Of a stretch of DNA of 44,915 nt, positions 8,401 through 15,051 are shown in pieces. The notes beneath the pieces were generated by a model. The model did no database searches and was not told where the DNA came from. It worked only from the letters and a program-made list of their open reading frames with translations. Every line of letters starts with the position of its first letter. Within the stretch, counting starts at the first letter, position 1. The DNA is from a virus: the IMG/VR virus record IMGVR_UViG_3300020185_000086, positions 1-44,915 of that record. The stretch is one strand, 5' to 3'. The position numbers were made by a program, and so were the translations under genes.

Positions 8401-10997
8401 GTGATATACCAGATTTATATGGTAATACTAGAGATTTAATAGGTCATTTATACGGTGATATTAAGGGTGGTTCTCAGAGTAAAGTATTTTTACCATATAT
8501 TGAATTTTCTGTTTCTAATGCTGAAGATTATGCCAACCATCATTTTAGTCTTTTTGGTAGTAAATGGTATTACCAACAAATAGAGCCAGAATCAAGAGCA
8601 TTTTTATTTCTACATTCTTTCCCATGGCAAGGGTATATAGGTGATATAGGTGGTATACAAACAAAATATGACCAGTTAAATTGTAGTTTGTTTGATATTT
8701 GGGAAAATATGTCCCCAGGTAGTGATGATACATATACAGTTAAAAGTTTATATAGAAATAATGGTGCATTTGTTAAAGCACCTAAGTTATGGGTTTTATT
8801 TATTGGGTCATTACTATATAGAGAACGATGGTTAAATGGATATGGTGGACCTAATGCAGAAATGCCTAATTTCGGAACATATTCTCCGTCAAGTACACCT
8901 AGCGCTTCTTCTAATTTTTCTTCTTCATTTGCTTGGCAAGATAGCGCATCCTACCTCCCAACAGGAAATAATATTGGTGGAAGAAATTACTGGAGAATGA
9001 TGTACGATACTAGAGCCCAATCTCCATGTGGAATGAATTTTGTAATGGATGGTAATGATGAGAGCTCTAGTGGTATTAGAGATGATGAAGTGGAGAATCA
9101 GCGTTATGCTATGGTAGAGTATACAATTTCTGGATTGCCGCAACAAGTAAAGGAGGAATTTATAAACCAATTTGAAGACTTTGTTTACGATGAAAATGGA
9201 TTCATTGCAATTCAAAAAAACTTTGAATTAGTTGACGATGCCCCTGAACTTGAAGAAAAATGGAATGAATTACACGCTTTACAAGAACCCGTATCGGAGA
9301 ATGTAAACAACTATGGGTTTGATGGACGTATTTTAGACAATATTCGAACTTTATTTTACCCACCAACTCAAAAAAGTTTAAGCCATGGATTTATGGATAC
9401 ATTAGAATATGAAAAAAATTGGGTAACCGTCAAGTCTTTAAAACAAGTGTTTCCAGATAAACTAGATGTATTAAAAAATTACGAGTTTGTGATGGCTGCT
9501 AGTGACTTTCCTTGGAATTCAGATTCGGAAGGAGTTAAAACAGGTAAAATATCGCAATTTAACTTAAAAAATAAATCTAGTGGCCCTGGTCAAAATTTAC
9601 TTAGAAAATTAATGAGTGAATATGTATATATTAATAATGCTAAACCTGAAGTATTTGATAGTTTCCTGAGATACGGTACTTTCGGACATAAAACAGACCC
9701 TGATGGTATTGGTGCTACTGGTAATGCCCCTAATACATTTAACGCTAATATTCTAGATGGCGAACCATTTAGGGAAATTAACGTTAAAAAAAGCGTGATG
9801 ATTTCGTTCTTAGATGAATTTTTTAAAAGATTTAAAAAATTAACAGATGATTGGAGTGCGAATAATGACACCAAGGATGATGAAATACAAAACCGTCTTT
9901 TTAATACTATTGATGATGATACTATAAAATTAAATCTTTACAGAACGATTGGTTCAATTCATAATAAATGGGTAGCTGGTACTGATAACCCATTTTATAA
10001 TTGTGGTTTTAGTAATGATTATGATAAAAAAGTAGCTAAAAATAAAAGAAGTTCGTCTAATACTCACTTAATCGATTCATTTAGATTCTTAGATAGAGCG
10101 TTCAATGATATAGGTGATGAATTCATAATAAACCCATTAGCTATATCAAATATGCTTGTTGGTAATTATAATCAAAGTTTTTTTGATATAGCTAATAAAA
10201 TACTTATTGATAATAACTTTAATTTCATCGCATTACCAACATATGTTAATTTTAAAGACGAAAATGAATTGGCTGACATGTTTAAACCATATGCATATAA
10301 AGACGTTAATTCAGCTTCTGGACCATCATTCGTATGTGTATATGTTGGTCAAACATCAAAACATTTAGATTTAGGTGTTGACTCAGACTATGATAATGAT
10401 GGTATTATAATTAATGTTGACAGTGAAGGTAAATATATTAATGGAGCGCCACCAGATTTTACTTTTAAAAAAAAGGATGACGGAAGCCTTAATATACCCT
10501 ACTTTTTGGTTAGTTACGGACATTCTAATCAAAGTTTTTTTAAAGATATTAAATTAGACCAAAAAGAATTCGTTGAAACGGCTGAATCACTTCAAATAAT
10601 TGAAGATATATCTCAGCAAGCAGATAATAGAAAACCTAATTCTAATGGTCAAAACCTTTTTAATGTTTATCAAACAAGGTCATATTCAGCTGAAGTTGAG
10701 ATGATGGGTAACGCCATGATTCAACCAATGATGTATTTCCAATTAAATAATATACCAATGTTTAGAGGTGCTTATATGATTATTAAAACATCACATAGTA
10801 TTACGGCACATAATATGGTTACTAAATTTACTGGTGTAAGAGTTAAAAGAACCAAAACACCACTAGTTGAGGCATCAACAATATTTATGAACATTCTAGG
10901 TTCTTTAACTAGCGGTGAAAGTGAAGAACAGTCTCGTGGCGGGAGAGATGTTCCGTTTGCATCACAACCAAACCCAGGTGGTATAGTAATAAGTTAA
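5424..10997 (+). CDS. Giant baseplate hub-like protein (1857 aa)
   Basis: This is a very large tail protein, likely the central hub (gp27/VgrG-type role). The N-terminal region (about residues 107-205, including SINIEFDTAYTP, KMFFELPYPIFDLTVKGFFG and NFEIEAEFIGYTYALL) looks like a hub beta-barrel. The C-terminal region (about 1750-1810: TRSYSAEVEMMGN, then IQPMMYFQLNNIPMFRGAY, then TSHSITAHNMVTKF) has the pattern of the hub domain that carries 'position, maximum reach, must-return' strands in gp27, gpD and VgrG proteins. About 1500 residues of unrecognised sequence lie between; this is several times the usual family length. The part around 7190-7800 looks less AT-rich than its surroundings and begins next to a 10-bp perfect inverted repeat (7228-7252). 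The ATG overlaps the upstream gene by 8 nt. The hub role is inferred from these ends and from the neighbours gp53 and the amidase. Confidence 0.5.
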   Translation: MAEEKKDQVEKLLLFEPNPYDNALIPNENLTISVDLTTTRKGRSVISIPATGVGKITNNNNGKRSTTIGFIDGTPIGKDKRALTTNYTEANSSLTVEGENDLESLGIESINIEFDTAYTPMIKIKFIDVRGQSVFQQGVNSKYKMFFELPYPIFDLTVKGFFGKPVKYCLHLVKWNSAFNSNTGNFEIEAEFIGYTYALLTDLLMGLIRAVVYTPEGKPIFDEFKEEWAKNGRTLTTIDDMLTSIGQLGDEFDKIKETDESIQQINDSTVIYDSIDLIESNLNELNKNIVSDPSTWFVHDNGILCTDKARADTNFVETALKTFKEKVRSDLERLNETISIQYSNLKLDELEINDIRITRGITVDDLKNKSTGVKAMFDASKAVTSPSLYDETAETTSGSNSFDYVGEMITTVIANVPNISTLPSSEEIVIYDTRPALIELNRVKKELKDTNRTLRNETGEKLRKIAKEQLNFDPTIYNIFSILTVHCEVLLKTISKVSKAAENSSSRYDVLTKLTKYLNSTDTNNTIFAWPEYRKAEKNGYQETWLGTDLTDGEALKVNEIVFIEHLLEELMKLVERDDELGDEIGNEKAQFWPISTLDIPMSDNSFITQSPYTEALTGPTSKTTPQEATRCLLMRAFLGLSVTTNTLTRNVRNETFSKIAGMTDNDVKFKGIFEAENLYRTILVDIDRIRARDIINGIIGLGYGTEEGSEFDASIASKKLIEEWGVGYETEVINPHEGLVPLLSDYGGSVGYNYIYNTNGDGRSYLPISGNFSGQGFYESPGILKSQKEISYLGNKYLFTGGGCNDALNSEANEEATYKYPNDGAIYLKILSKDEFEKGYKTQPQYGADSLAIYRTVIAENSPILQNTLSNPLYNVVPDLSNDTGIGTIDRYGDRFLAPTFKKILYNGPGGDKLTDTLHYLLDNSNDVILGNILCSYWNGDMKRGVEEPRHWSGNYLAKSPEPRTSNNQEIDWDDDDQWIYGNNSTYNVLRSDIPDLYGNTRDLIGHLYGDIKGGSQSKVFLPYIEFSVSNAEDYANHHFSLFGSKWYYQQIEPESRAFLFLHSFPWQGYIGDIGGIQTKYDQLNCSLFDIWENMSPGSDDTYTVKSLYRNNGAFVKAPKLWVLFIGSLLYRERWLNGYGGPNAEMPNFGTYSPSSTPSASSNFSSSFAWQDSASYLPTGNNIGGRNYWRMMYDTRAQSPCGMNFVMDGNDESSSGIRDDEVENQRYAMVEYTISGLPQQVKEEFINQFEDFVYDENGFIAIQKNFELVDDAPELEEKWNELHALQEPVSENVNNYGFDGRILDNIRTLFYPPTQKSLSHGFMDTLEYEKNWVTVKSLKQVFPDKLDVLKNYEFVMAASDFPWNSDSEGVKTGKISQFNLKNKSSGPGQNLLRKLMSEYVYINNAKPEVFDSFLRYGTFGHKTDPDGIGATGNAPNTFNANILDGEPFREINVKKSVMISFLDEFFKRFKKLTDDWSANNDTKDDEIQNRLFNTIDDDTIKLNLYRTIGSIHNKWVAGTDNPFYNCGFSNDYDKKVAKNKRSSSNTHLIDSFRFLDRAFNDIGDEFIINPLAISNMLVGNYNQSFFDIANKILIDNNFNFIALPTYVNFKDENELADMFKPYAYKDVNSASGPSFVCVYVGQTSKHLDLGVDSDYDNDGIIINVDSEGKYINGAPPDFTFKKKDDGSLNIPYFLVSYGHSNQSFFKDIKLDQKEFVETAESLQIIEDISQQADNRKPNSNGQNLFNVYQTRSYSAEVEMMGNAMIQPMMYFQLNNIPMFRGAYMIIKTSHSITAHNMVTKFTGVRVKRTKTPLVEASTIFMNILGSLTSGESEEQSRGGRDVPFASQPNPGGIVIS
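7228..7252 (+). repeat. 10-bp perfect inverted repeat inside the hub gene
   Basis: TGAGTGATAA at 7228-7237 and TTATCACTCA at 7243-7252 are exact inverse copies around a 5-nt loop (CTCAT). The repeat lies in coding sequence, and no T-tract follows, so it is not a typical terminator. It could be an RNA structure that slows translation between protein domains, or a chance palindrome. Confidence 0.45.
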
Positions 10998-11018
10998 TAA
11001 GTTAATAAAATAATAATT

Positions 11019-11765
11019 ATGGCAGAACAAAGTTTTATAAATGTTAAAGAGAAAAAATATCAAATATTAGTACCATGGTTCCAATACAAAAGAACACTGA
11101 GTCTTGATAAAATAACTACAGTAGTTTTACATTGGACTGCTGGAAGTAGTGTAGGAAGTGATTACAAAACACTTCAAAAAAAGGGTTATGGGTATCATTT
11201 TATAGTAGATAAAGAAGGTAATATATTCCAAGGAGCTCCACTAGACGCTAGGCTTAGTCATGCTGGTAATTCATATGGACCTAAAGGTACAGGTACTAAT
11301 AACTATAGTCTTGGTATTTCATTTTCAACACGAGGTGATGAAGATAAAGAAGTCGGTAGTACTAAATTTAATACGCAACAAATAGAATCAGTAGTAAGGA
11401 TTCTATCAGATTGTAAAGTTGCTTTACCTAATTTAAAATATATAAGTGGACATCACTGGGTTTCACCTGGAAGAAAGATTGACCCATGGACATTTCCATT
11501 TGACAGATTAATGAAGTATCCAATTAGTACGGTAGACTCAGTAGAGCAAAATCTAACAAGTTTAGGTTTTGAATTATGGAAAACTGGTTACCTACCATTT
11601 CCAGAAGGGTTAAGTGATTGTAAATGTATTGAAAAATATTCTGATGGTAATTGTAAAAAATCAACGGGTGACTGTATAGGTCAAGGTAAATATAGCTATT
11701 CTGAAAGAAAGTTATCAACTGTTGTTACTGATGCATCATTCCAATCAGATTTAGATTCAGCATAA
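11019..11765 (+). CDS. N-acetylmuramoyl-L-alanine amidase (Amidase_2/PGRP family), tail lysin or endolysin
   Basis: This 248-aa enzyme should cleave the amide bond between MurNAc and L-Ala of peptidoglycan. The Amidase_2 fold is visible at residues about 33-160. The likely zinc ligands are H38 (VVLHWTAGSS), H145 (SGHHWVSPG) and D155 (RKIDPW), and K153 sits where AmpD has its catalytic lysine. The family motif 'SHAG' is at 80-83 and a variant of 'NxxSIGIE' is at 95-101, with Ser in place of the usual acidic residue. The C-terminal 50 residues are Cys-rich (CKCIEKYSDGNCKKSTGDC) and may be a small binding domain. There is no signal peptide. Because it follows the hub gene in the baseplate block, I favour a tail-associated lysin that replaces the lysozyme of T4 gp5. 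A lysis endolysin that needs a holin is the alternative. Confidence 0.85.
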   Translation: MAEQSFINVKEKKYQILVPWFQYKRTLSLDKITTVVLHWTAGSSVGSDYKTLQKKGYGYHFIVDKEGNIFQGAPLDARLSHAGNSYGPKGTGTNNYSLGISFSTRGDEDKEVGSTKFNTQQIESVVRILSDCKVALPNLKYISGHHWVSPGRKIDPWTFPFDRLMKYPISTVDSVEQNLTSLGFELWKTGYLPFPEGLSDCKCIEKYSDGNCKKSTGDCIGQGKYSYSERKLSTVVTDASFQSDLDSA

Positions 11766-11766
11766 A

Positions 11767-11798
11767 TTAGAATAATTAATTTAATTACCGTATATTTG
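11767..11798 (+). promoter_or_regulatory. Bacteroidota-type promoter immediately before the gene at 11805
   Basis: TTAG at 11767-11770 (one mismatch to TTTG), a 20-bp spacer and a perfect -7 box TATATTTG at 11791-11798. The start point would fall near 11803-11805, which is the ATG itself, so the transcript may be almost leaderless. The TTG at 11796 is part of the -7 box and so is a poor start codon. Confidence 0.55.
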
Positions 11799-11804
11799 TA
11801 TTAT

Positions 11805-12404
11805 ATGCAAATAGGTAACATAATAATAGATGATTATATTAAACTTGATGATAAGTTTAATATAATCAATTCATTAGATGATATAGTATCTGATATTCCT
11901 ACATTAGTAATTGGTTTAGATAACGCTAAAAAACTAGGTGTAAATCTTAATTACTTAGATAGAAAGATTGATGATAATACATTCTGGACATTTAATAAAA
12001 AAGAAAAGAGAGTATTATTTGAGGAAGATTTATTTTATTTTATAGAACATTCTTATACCTTATTTAGAAAAAAAATATGTTTTAAATTTATAGACCTAAT
12101 ACTATCTACTTCACAAGAAGTTAATAATATTTTTAATGATATTAAAGAATCTGATAATGTTATATCGTTTATTCATATCGATATGGTTTATATTTTTATA
12201 GATAAAACCATATATGGTTTCGATTTAAGACAGATTAAATTCATAGGAAAGAATAAAATTACATTTATAGAGTTAATAAAGAATTTATCTGATGTCTTTT
12301 TGGATAATGATAAGATACTTATAGAATATAAGAATGAGTTAAGTATGTTTAATGATGAGATTAAATATACCCCTTTAATCTATTCTATAAGAAACAATGA
12401 CTAA
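11805..12404 (+). CDS. Conserved-context hypothetical protein (199 aa)
   Basis: I do not recognise this protein. It is Ile/Asn/Lys/Asp-rich and looks like a mixed alpha/beta cytoplasmic protein, without a signal peptide, membrane segment or Cys cluster. Visible stretches include SLDDIVSDIPTLVIGLDNAKKLG near residue 25-45 and HIDMVYIFIDKTIYGFDLRQIKF near 123-145. I chose the ATG at 11805 over the in-frame TTG at 11796 because the TTG overlaps the -7 promoter element. Its stop overlaps the next gene's start by 8 nt, which suggests a co-translated pair. It starts a new transcription unit between the lysin and the replication block. Confidence 0.6.
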   Translation: MQIGNIIIDDYIKLDDKFNIINSLDDIVSDIPTLVIGLDNAKKLGVNLNYLDRKIDDNTFWTFNKKEKRVLFEEDLFYFIEHSYTLFRKKICFKFIDLILSTSQEVNNIFNDIKESDNVISFIHIDMVYIFIDKTIYGFDLRQIKFIGKNKITFIELIKNLSDVFLDNDKILIEYKNELSMFNDEIKYTPLIYSIRNND

Positions 12405-12798
12405 AAACATATTATTAGCTTCATTTATCTTCCCAGAAAGACTAGACTGGTTTCTAGGACACCTAGAAGATAAATTTAATATACCTAAAGAAAAGGTATT
12501 TATATTCCAAAACTTAGATGACGAATCTAAAGTAATAGTAACATTCAAGTTTGTAATCTCAAAAGATAAGAGAGTAAACTTTAATAGTTTGTTTCCAAAT
12601 ACTATTCTTATTCACAAAAAAGGTAATGCAATATACACTATAAACGCATTAAATAAATTGATTGAAGAAATTTCAGATGGTTCAATAGGTAATATTGATT
12701 ATAAATCAGTAAAAATCAATTGGAAAGATTACCAAGATAAAATACTACTAATAAACAATAATAAGTTAAAGATATCTAATATAAAGCGTATTTTTTAA
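12397..12798 (+). CDS. Hypothetical protein (133 aa), coupled to the preceding gene
   Basis: This is an unrecognised small protein. The N-terminus (MTKNILLASFIFPERLDWFLGHLEDKF) and the central FIFQNLDDESKVIVTFKFVIS look like a compact alpha/beta fold; the C-terminus is basic (NNNKLKISNIKRIF). There is no membrane segment or signal peptide. It overlaps the upstream gene by 8 nt in another frame, the same spacing seen at 5424, so the two are likely translationally coupled and may act together. I cannot assign a role. Confidence 0.6.
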   Translation: MTKNILLASFIFPERLDWFLGHLEDKFNIPKEKVFIFQNLDDESKVIVTFKFVISKDKRVNFNSLFPNTILIHKKGNAIYTINALNKLIEEISDGSIGNIDYKSVKINWKDYQDKILLINNNKLKISNIKRIF

Positions 12799-12845
12799 CA
12801 ATTTCCGTATATTTATTAATATAATAAAGATAAAAAATAATCATT

Positions 12846-13031
12846 ATGAATAATAAAGATAATAAGTTACAAGATGGAATAAACAACTTTCTTAGTGATG
12901 ACGAAAAACAATCTGACCAAGCCAATATGGACTGTAGTTCTGGTGTTTGTGTTATAAAGGGTGATAAAAGCTTAGTTGAAAGAATCAACAAAAAAATAAT
13001 AACAGAAGATGGTAGAGAATTACTTACCTAA
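12846..13031 (+). CDS. Small hypothetical protein (61 aa)
   Basis: This is a short polar protein with a Cys pair (DCSSGVCVIKG, about residues 29-39) and a conserved-looking C-terminus (KKIITEDGRELLT). The ATG has the A/T-rich upstream context usual in this window. A GTATATTTAT element lies 38 bp upstream (12807-12816), related to the candidate late-promoter motif. It is followed after 15 nt by the acidic coiled-coil gene, so the two probably share a transcript. Function unknown; it is too short for a domain call. Confidence 0.55.
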   Translation: MNNKDNKLQDGINNFLSDDEKQSDQANMDCSSGVCVIKGDKSLVERINKKIITEDGRELLT

Positions 13032-13046
13032 TAAAATCATACAAAG

Positions 13047-13784
13047 ATGAATAAAAATAACAATAAAGATTTACTTAATGAAGAGATTAAGAAATTTAAT
13101 TTATTATCAGAATATGCTTTTTATACAGAAGATAGAGCTGGAGATAAATTAGATAATTCAGATTTAATACTTGGTGTTGCTGAAGCTGAAGAAGAAGAAC
13201 CAGCGTTTGGTGATGAAGAACCTTTAGATGAACCAGAAGGAGAATCTTCTCCAGAAGGTGGAGAGGAAGAACCAGCAGAAGGTGGTTTTGGTGATGAGGA
13301 AGTTGGAGATGAATTTGACTTCGGTAATGGGGAAGATTCAATGGAAGAACCAGACCCGATGGATGATGCGGTAGAATTAGATGTAACTGAATTAGTTAAA
13401 GGTTCTGAAGAAGCAAAAGCATCAGCTGATTCAGCTAATATGAAAATAGACCAATTATTAGGAATGGTTAATAAATTAGAAGGTCAATTAGATGGTATGT
13501 CAAAAATATCACAAAAGATTGATAGTCTTGAAACTGAAATTGAAAAGAGAAACCCAACTGAAGATGAAAAAATTGAGATGCGTTCTTTAGATTCTTATCC
13601 TTATAATCTTAAGTTAACTGATTTCTGGTCAACCCAAGAAGGACAATACGATATAATGGGTACAGGAAATGAAGAAGAAGAAGAGGAATATGAATTAAAT
13701 AAAGACTCAATTAATGGTGATTATGTTGAATCAGATATTAAACATTCATTTGATGAAGATGATTTTACTGAAGAAGAGATATAA
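13047..13784 (+). CDS. Highly acidic coiled-coil protein (245 aa), possible virion/scaffold-type protein
   Basis: Residues about 48-115 are a low-complexity Glu/Asp/Gly/Pro region (runs such as EAEEEEPAFGDEEPLDEPEG). Residues about 125-165 have a heptad-like pattern (MKIDQLLGMVNKLEGQLDGM, then IDSLETEIEKR) typical of a coiled coil. A Trp/Tyr-containing segment (LKLTDFWSTQEGQYDIMG) follows, and then a second acidic tail ends the protein (EEEEEYEL, DFTEEEI). The mix of acidic linker and coiled coil recalls prohead core or scaffold proteins and DNA-mimic proteins, but no sequence signature proves either. It is the last gene before a strong terminator. Confidence 0.55.
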   Translation: MNKNNNKDLLNEEIKKFNLLSEYAFYTEDRAGDKLDNSDLILGVAEAEEEEPAFGDEEPLDEPEGESSPEGGEEEPAEGGFGDEEVGDEFDFGNGEDSMEEPDPMDDAVELDVTELVKGSEEAKASADSANMKIDQLLGMVNKLEGQLDGMSKISQKIDSLETEIEKRNPTEDEKIEMRSLDSYPYNLKLTDFWSTQEGQYDIMGTGNEEEEEEYELNKDSINGDYVESDIKHSFDEDDFTEEEI

Positions 13785-13804
13785 GATATTATATAATTTT
13801 AATT

Positions 13805-13840
13805 AAAAATGAGACGGTTGAAAAATCTTCTCATTTTTTT
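13805..13840 (+). terminator. Rho-independent terminator ending the hypothetical-gene operon
   Basis: AAAAATGAGA at 13805-13814 pairs perfectly with TCTCATTTTT at 13829-13838 around a 14-nt loop, and the right arm runs into a T-tract (13834-13840). It separates the acidic-protein operon from the promoter of the replication block, which starts 11 bp later. Confidence 0.75.
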
Positions 13841-13850
13841 TGTTTAAAGG

Positions 13851-13882
13851 GTTGTGTAATTAAAAAAAATATAGTATATTTG
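13851..13882 (+). promoter_or_regulatory. Bacteroidota-type promoter of the replication block
   Basis: GTTG at 13851-13854, a 20-bp spacer and a perfect -7 box TATATTTG at 13875-13882. Transcription would start near 13888, giving a leader of about 140 nt before the ssDNA-binding gene. The leader is nearly all A/T; its last 40 bases are A-rich and would be unstructured (CAAATAACAAATAATAATAA-like). This resembles the kind of sequence to which T4 gp32 binds to repress its own mRNA; autoregulation here is an inference. Confidence 0.65.
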
Positions 13883-14030
13883 TAGAAATAATAGTTTAAA
13901 AAATAACTCAAAATAGTTTACTTTTTAATATTTTTCTTTATATATATTATAAACGAAATTACCTTTAAAAGTATTTTCTATACTATAGCAAATAACAAAT
14001 AATAATAACAATAGCAAATTAAAAACAATT

Positions 14031-14972
14031 ATGAGCGAACAAAAGAAGAATGACGAGTACGAAAAAATGATGAAAGCGTATGAAGAGTCACACCAGCCTA
14101 AGATGGCAACAGTAAAAAAGTACGAATTAAAGAATTATTTCAGTACTCACCTAGATAAAAATACCACCAAAGCTTCAAAAACAATTAGAATATTACCACC
14201 ACTAGAAGGTAGTAGTACTTTCTACGAAGTATTATGGGGTCATAAGATTGAATTAGATGGTTCTTGGAAAACATTCCCATGTCTTCAACATGAAGAAGAT
14301 AAACCATGTCCATTTTGTGAAGCTAAACAAGCCCTTTACGCAAGTGGTACTGATAGCGATAAAGAATTAGCGAAAAAATACAACGCTAAGAAAATGTATG
14401 TAGTTAGAGTTATTGAAAGAGGTAACGAAGAAGAAGGGGTTAAGTTTTGGAGATTTAACTACTCTTGGACTAAAGATGGTACTCTTGATAAGATAATGAC
14501 AGCAATGAAAGCAGTTGCTCACGACATCACTAACCCGAATACTGGTAGAGATTTAACACTTGAAATTAACAGGAACCAATTTGGTATTCCAGTTGTTAAT
14601 TCTATAACATATCCATTAGAATCTACTACATTAACTAGTAATGTGGAACAAGGTAAAGAATGGTTAGGTGACACTAGAACTTGGAGAGATGTTTACAGTA
14701 CCAGAGATTATGATTACTTGAAAATTGTTGTTAGAGGTGATGTTCCAGTATACGATAAAACACAAGAAAAATTCGTAGGTAGAAAAGAACAGGAAGCTGC
14801 TAAGGCAGCTGATACTGTTGAGGATAAATTTTATTCTGAATTAACTATGGAAAATCCAGTAGCTACAGAAACTACTAACCCAGTAACAGAAAGTACTCAA
14901 TTAGCTACAGAAACTGCTACCCCAGTATCAGAAACTGCAACAGCTGAAGAGGACGATGATTTACCATTTTAA
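14031..14972 (+). CDS. 32: gp32-like single-stranded DNA-binding protein
   Basis: This 313-aa protein coats ssDNA during replication and recombination. The central region has the gp32-type hallmarks: KTIRILPP (about 50-57), YEVLWGHKI, and a probable zinc site formed by C84, H87, C93 and C96 (CLQHEEDKPCPFC). The region after it has the expected aromatic residues (GVKFWRFNYSW, about 143-153). The last residues, EEDDDLPF, are an acidic tip like that of bacterial SSB, which binds partner proteins; the stretch before it is a Thr/Glu/Ala-rich linker. The length is close to T4 gp32 (301 aa). It has its own promoter and is followed by a hairpin terminator, so it can be expressed above the other replication genes. 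Next downstream is uvsX, its functional partner. Confidence 0.85.
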   Translation: MSEQKKNDEYEKMMKAYEESHQPKMATVKKYELKNYFSTHLDKNTTKASKTIRILPPLEGSSTFYEVLWGHKIELDGSWKTFPCLQHEEDKPCPFCEAKQALYASGTDSDKELAKKYNAKKMYVVRVIERGNEEEGVKFWRFNYSWTKDGTLDKIMTAMKAVAHDITNPNTGRDLTLEINRNQFGIPVVNSITYPLESTTLTSNVEQGKEWLGDTRTWRDVYSTRDYDYLKIVVRGDVPVYDKTQEKFVGRKEQEAAKAADTVEDKFYSELTMENPVATETTNPVTESTQLATETATPVSETATAEEDDDLPF

Positions 14973-14994
14973 AATAATTACAATATAATAAAAC

Positions 14995-15024
14995 AATGGG
15001 CGGTGGAAACTGCCCATTTGTTTC
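14995..15024 (+). terminator. GNRA-capped hairpin terminator/attenuator between the ssDNA-binding gene and uvsX
   Basis: AATGGGCGGT (14995-15004) pairs with ACTGCCCATT (15009-15018), with one G-T pair, around the tetraloop GGAA; TTGTTT follows. Since uvsX lacks an obvious promoter of its own in the remaining 30 bp, read-through is likely needed, so this probably acts as a partial terminator that sets gp32 above UvsX. Confidence 0.65.
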
Positions 15025-15051
15025 TAACAGTTTTAATAAATAAAAAGTAAT

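Noticed and set aside
6109-9874. Several antisense ORFs of 60-96 codons within the hub gene
   Set aside because: They lie opposite a long, well-supported gene, have no promoter or A-rich start context, and their products are biased by the coding strand's codon pattern. The same holds for the other minus-strand ORFs in the window.
11796-11804. TTG start at 11796 for the 199-aa gene
   Set aside because: The TTG is the end of the -7 promoter box, so it would precede the transcript; the ATG at 11805 is the better start.
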